Assembly (NCBI GenBank): GCA_030629475.1
Contig: DAOVOU010000162.1
Location: forward strand, 1 to 5,654
DNA length: 5,654 bases
Direction: 5' to 3'
Source of the DNA: Desulfobacterales bacterium
GTDB taxonomy: Bacteria > Desulfobacterota > Desulfobacteria > Desulfobacterales > C00003060
The position numbers and the translations under genes are program-made. Positions 5,404 to 5,654 of the stretch are shown in pieces; the stretch's first letter is position 1, and every line of letters begins with the position of its first letter. The notes beneath the pieces were generated by a model. That model was not told the origin of the DNA. It worked only from the letters and a program-made list of their open reading frames with translations, and searched no databases.

Positions 5404-5445
5404 GCTCAAAGCTCAAGGCTTAAAGATAGAAGCTGAAAGGTGAAA
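5404..5445. repeat. 7-bp degenerate tandem (GCTNAAA, 6 units)
   Basis: Successive heptads from 5404 are GCTCAAA, GCTCAAG, GCTTAAA, GATAGAA, GCTGAAA and GGTGAAA, possibly continuing into GGTTTTT and GCTTTAG. They fill most of the gap between the REP-like hairpin and the tRNA promoter. No gene is evident in 5384-5463. Confidence 0.65.
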
Positions 5446-5463
5446 GGTTTTTGCTTTAGCATC

Positions 5464-5492
5464 TTGACAGTTTTAAGCAACTGGCGTAAAAA
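5464..5492 (+). promoter_or_regulatory. Promoter of tRNA-Pro
   Basis: A perfect TTGACA (5464-5469) is separated by 17 bp from TAAAAA (5487-5492), which matches four of six -10 positions. Initiation would be near 5499, giving a 5' leader of only a few bases before the mature tRNA end at 5506, a usual arrangement for RNase P processing. Confidence 0.65.
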
Positions 5493-5505
5493 GGCTATGA
5501 AATGT

Positions 5506-5582
5506 CGGGACGTGGCTCAGTCTGGTAGAGCACAGCGTTCGGGACGCTGGGGTCGCTGGTTCAAATCCAGTCGTCCCGACCA
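5506..5582 (+). tRNA. tRNA-Pro(CGG)
   Basis: A 77-nt cloverleaf with encoded CCA. The acceptor stem CGGGACG (5506-5512) pairs fully with CGTCCCG (5572-5578), and the discriminator is A5579. The C1-G72 pair with A73 is characteristic of bacterial tRNA-Pro. The anticodon stem CAGCG/CGCTG (5533-5537 and 5545-5549) holds the loop TTCGGGA with anticodon CGG at 5540-5542, reading CCG. The T stem GCTGG/CCAGT surrounds TTCAAAT, and the D loop contains GGTAGAGC. No intron or mismatch is seen. It lies 166 bp past purA with its own promoter. Downstream (5583-5654) there is only a weak inverted pair, GGCTTG (5600-5605) and CAAGCC (5627-5632), without a T-run. Confidence 0.97.
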
Positions 5583-5654
5583 AATATAATCAAAGCACGG
5601 GCTTGCTCATTAAATCCTAACCCAGACAAGCCGGGAAATACGAAATTCGAATAT

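Noticed and set aside
5598..5635. Rho-independent terminator after tRNA-Pro
   Set aside because: GGCTTG/CAAGCC gives only six pairs around a loop of about 21 nt, and no T-run follows.
5506..5654. Integrated element at the tRNA gene
   Set aside because: No repeat of the tRNA 3' end appears in the remaining 72 bases, and the only recombinase in the window is the housekeeping XerD type. The window ends too soon to judge further.

Overview
This is a compact bacterial chromosomal segment with four complete protein genes and one tRNA. The gene set (a GlmU-like beta-helix protein without its transferase domain, an M24 peptidase, a XerD-type recombinase, PurA, tRNA-Pro) and the many short degenerate repeats in the gaps suggest a deltaproteobacterium in the broad sense (Desulfobacterota). 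That placement rests on recall of similar proteins, not on a search.

Layout. Bases 1-224 carry no gene, only an 8-bp-period tandem and an inverted copy of a 63-bp repeat. A minus-strand gene at 225-1514 encodes a left-handed beta-helix (hexapeptide) protein. A divergent intergenic region of about 260 bp follows, filled with 7-bp and 9-bp degenerate repeats and a long imperfect hairpin. On the plus strand an M24 aminopeptidase gene (1774-2871) and xerD (2876-3772) are 4 bp apart and probably cotranscribed. The 262-bp gap before purA holds two more copies of the 63-bp repeat, flanked by GGATTGC heptads, and a perfect TATAAT box. purA (4035-5339) ends inside a tandem repeat. The region after it holds a REP-like hairpin, another heptad array, a tRNA promoter and tRNA-Pro(CGG) at 5506-5582.

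The genes are housekeeping in character: peptide turnover, chromosome dimer resolution, AMP synthesis and proline decoding. They show no common pathway and no defence, mobile or biosynthetic system. The unusual content is between the genes. Three copies of an element of exactly 63 bp have conserved 17-bp ends and a 29-bp interior with little detectable similarity. Nearly every intergenic gap also carries its own 7-9 bp degenerate tandem. Some of these tandems run into the apparent 5' or 3' ends of reading frames and affect start and stop calls.
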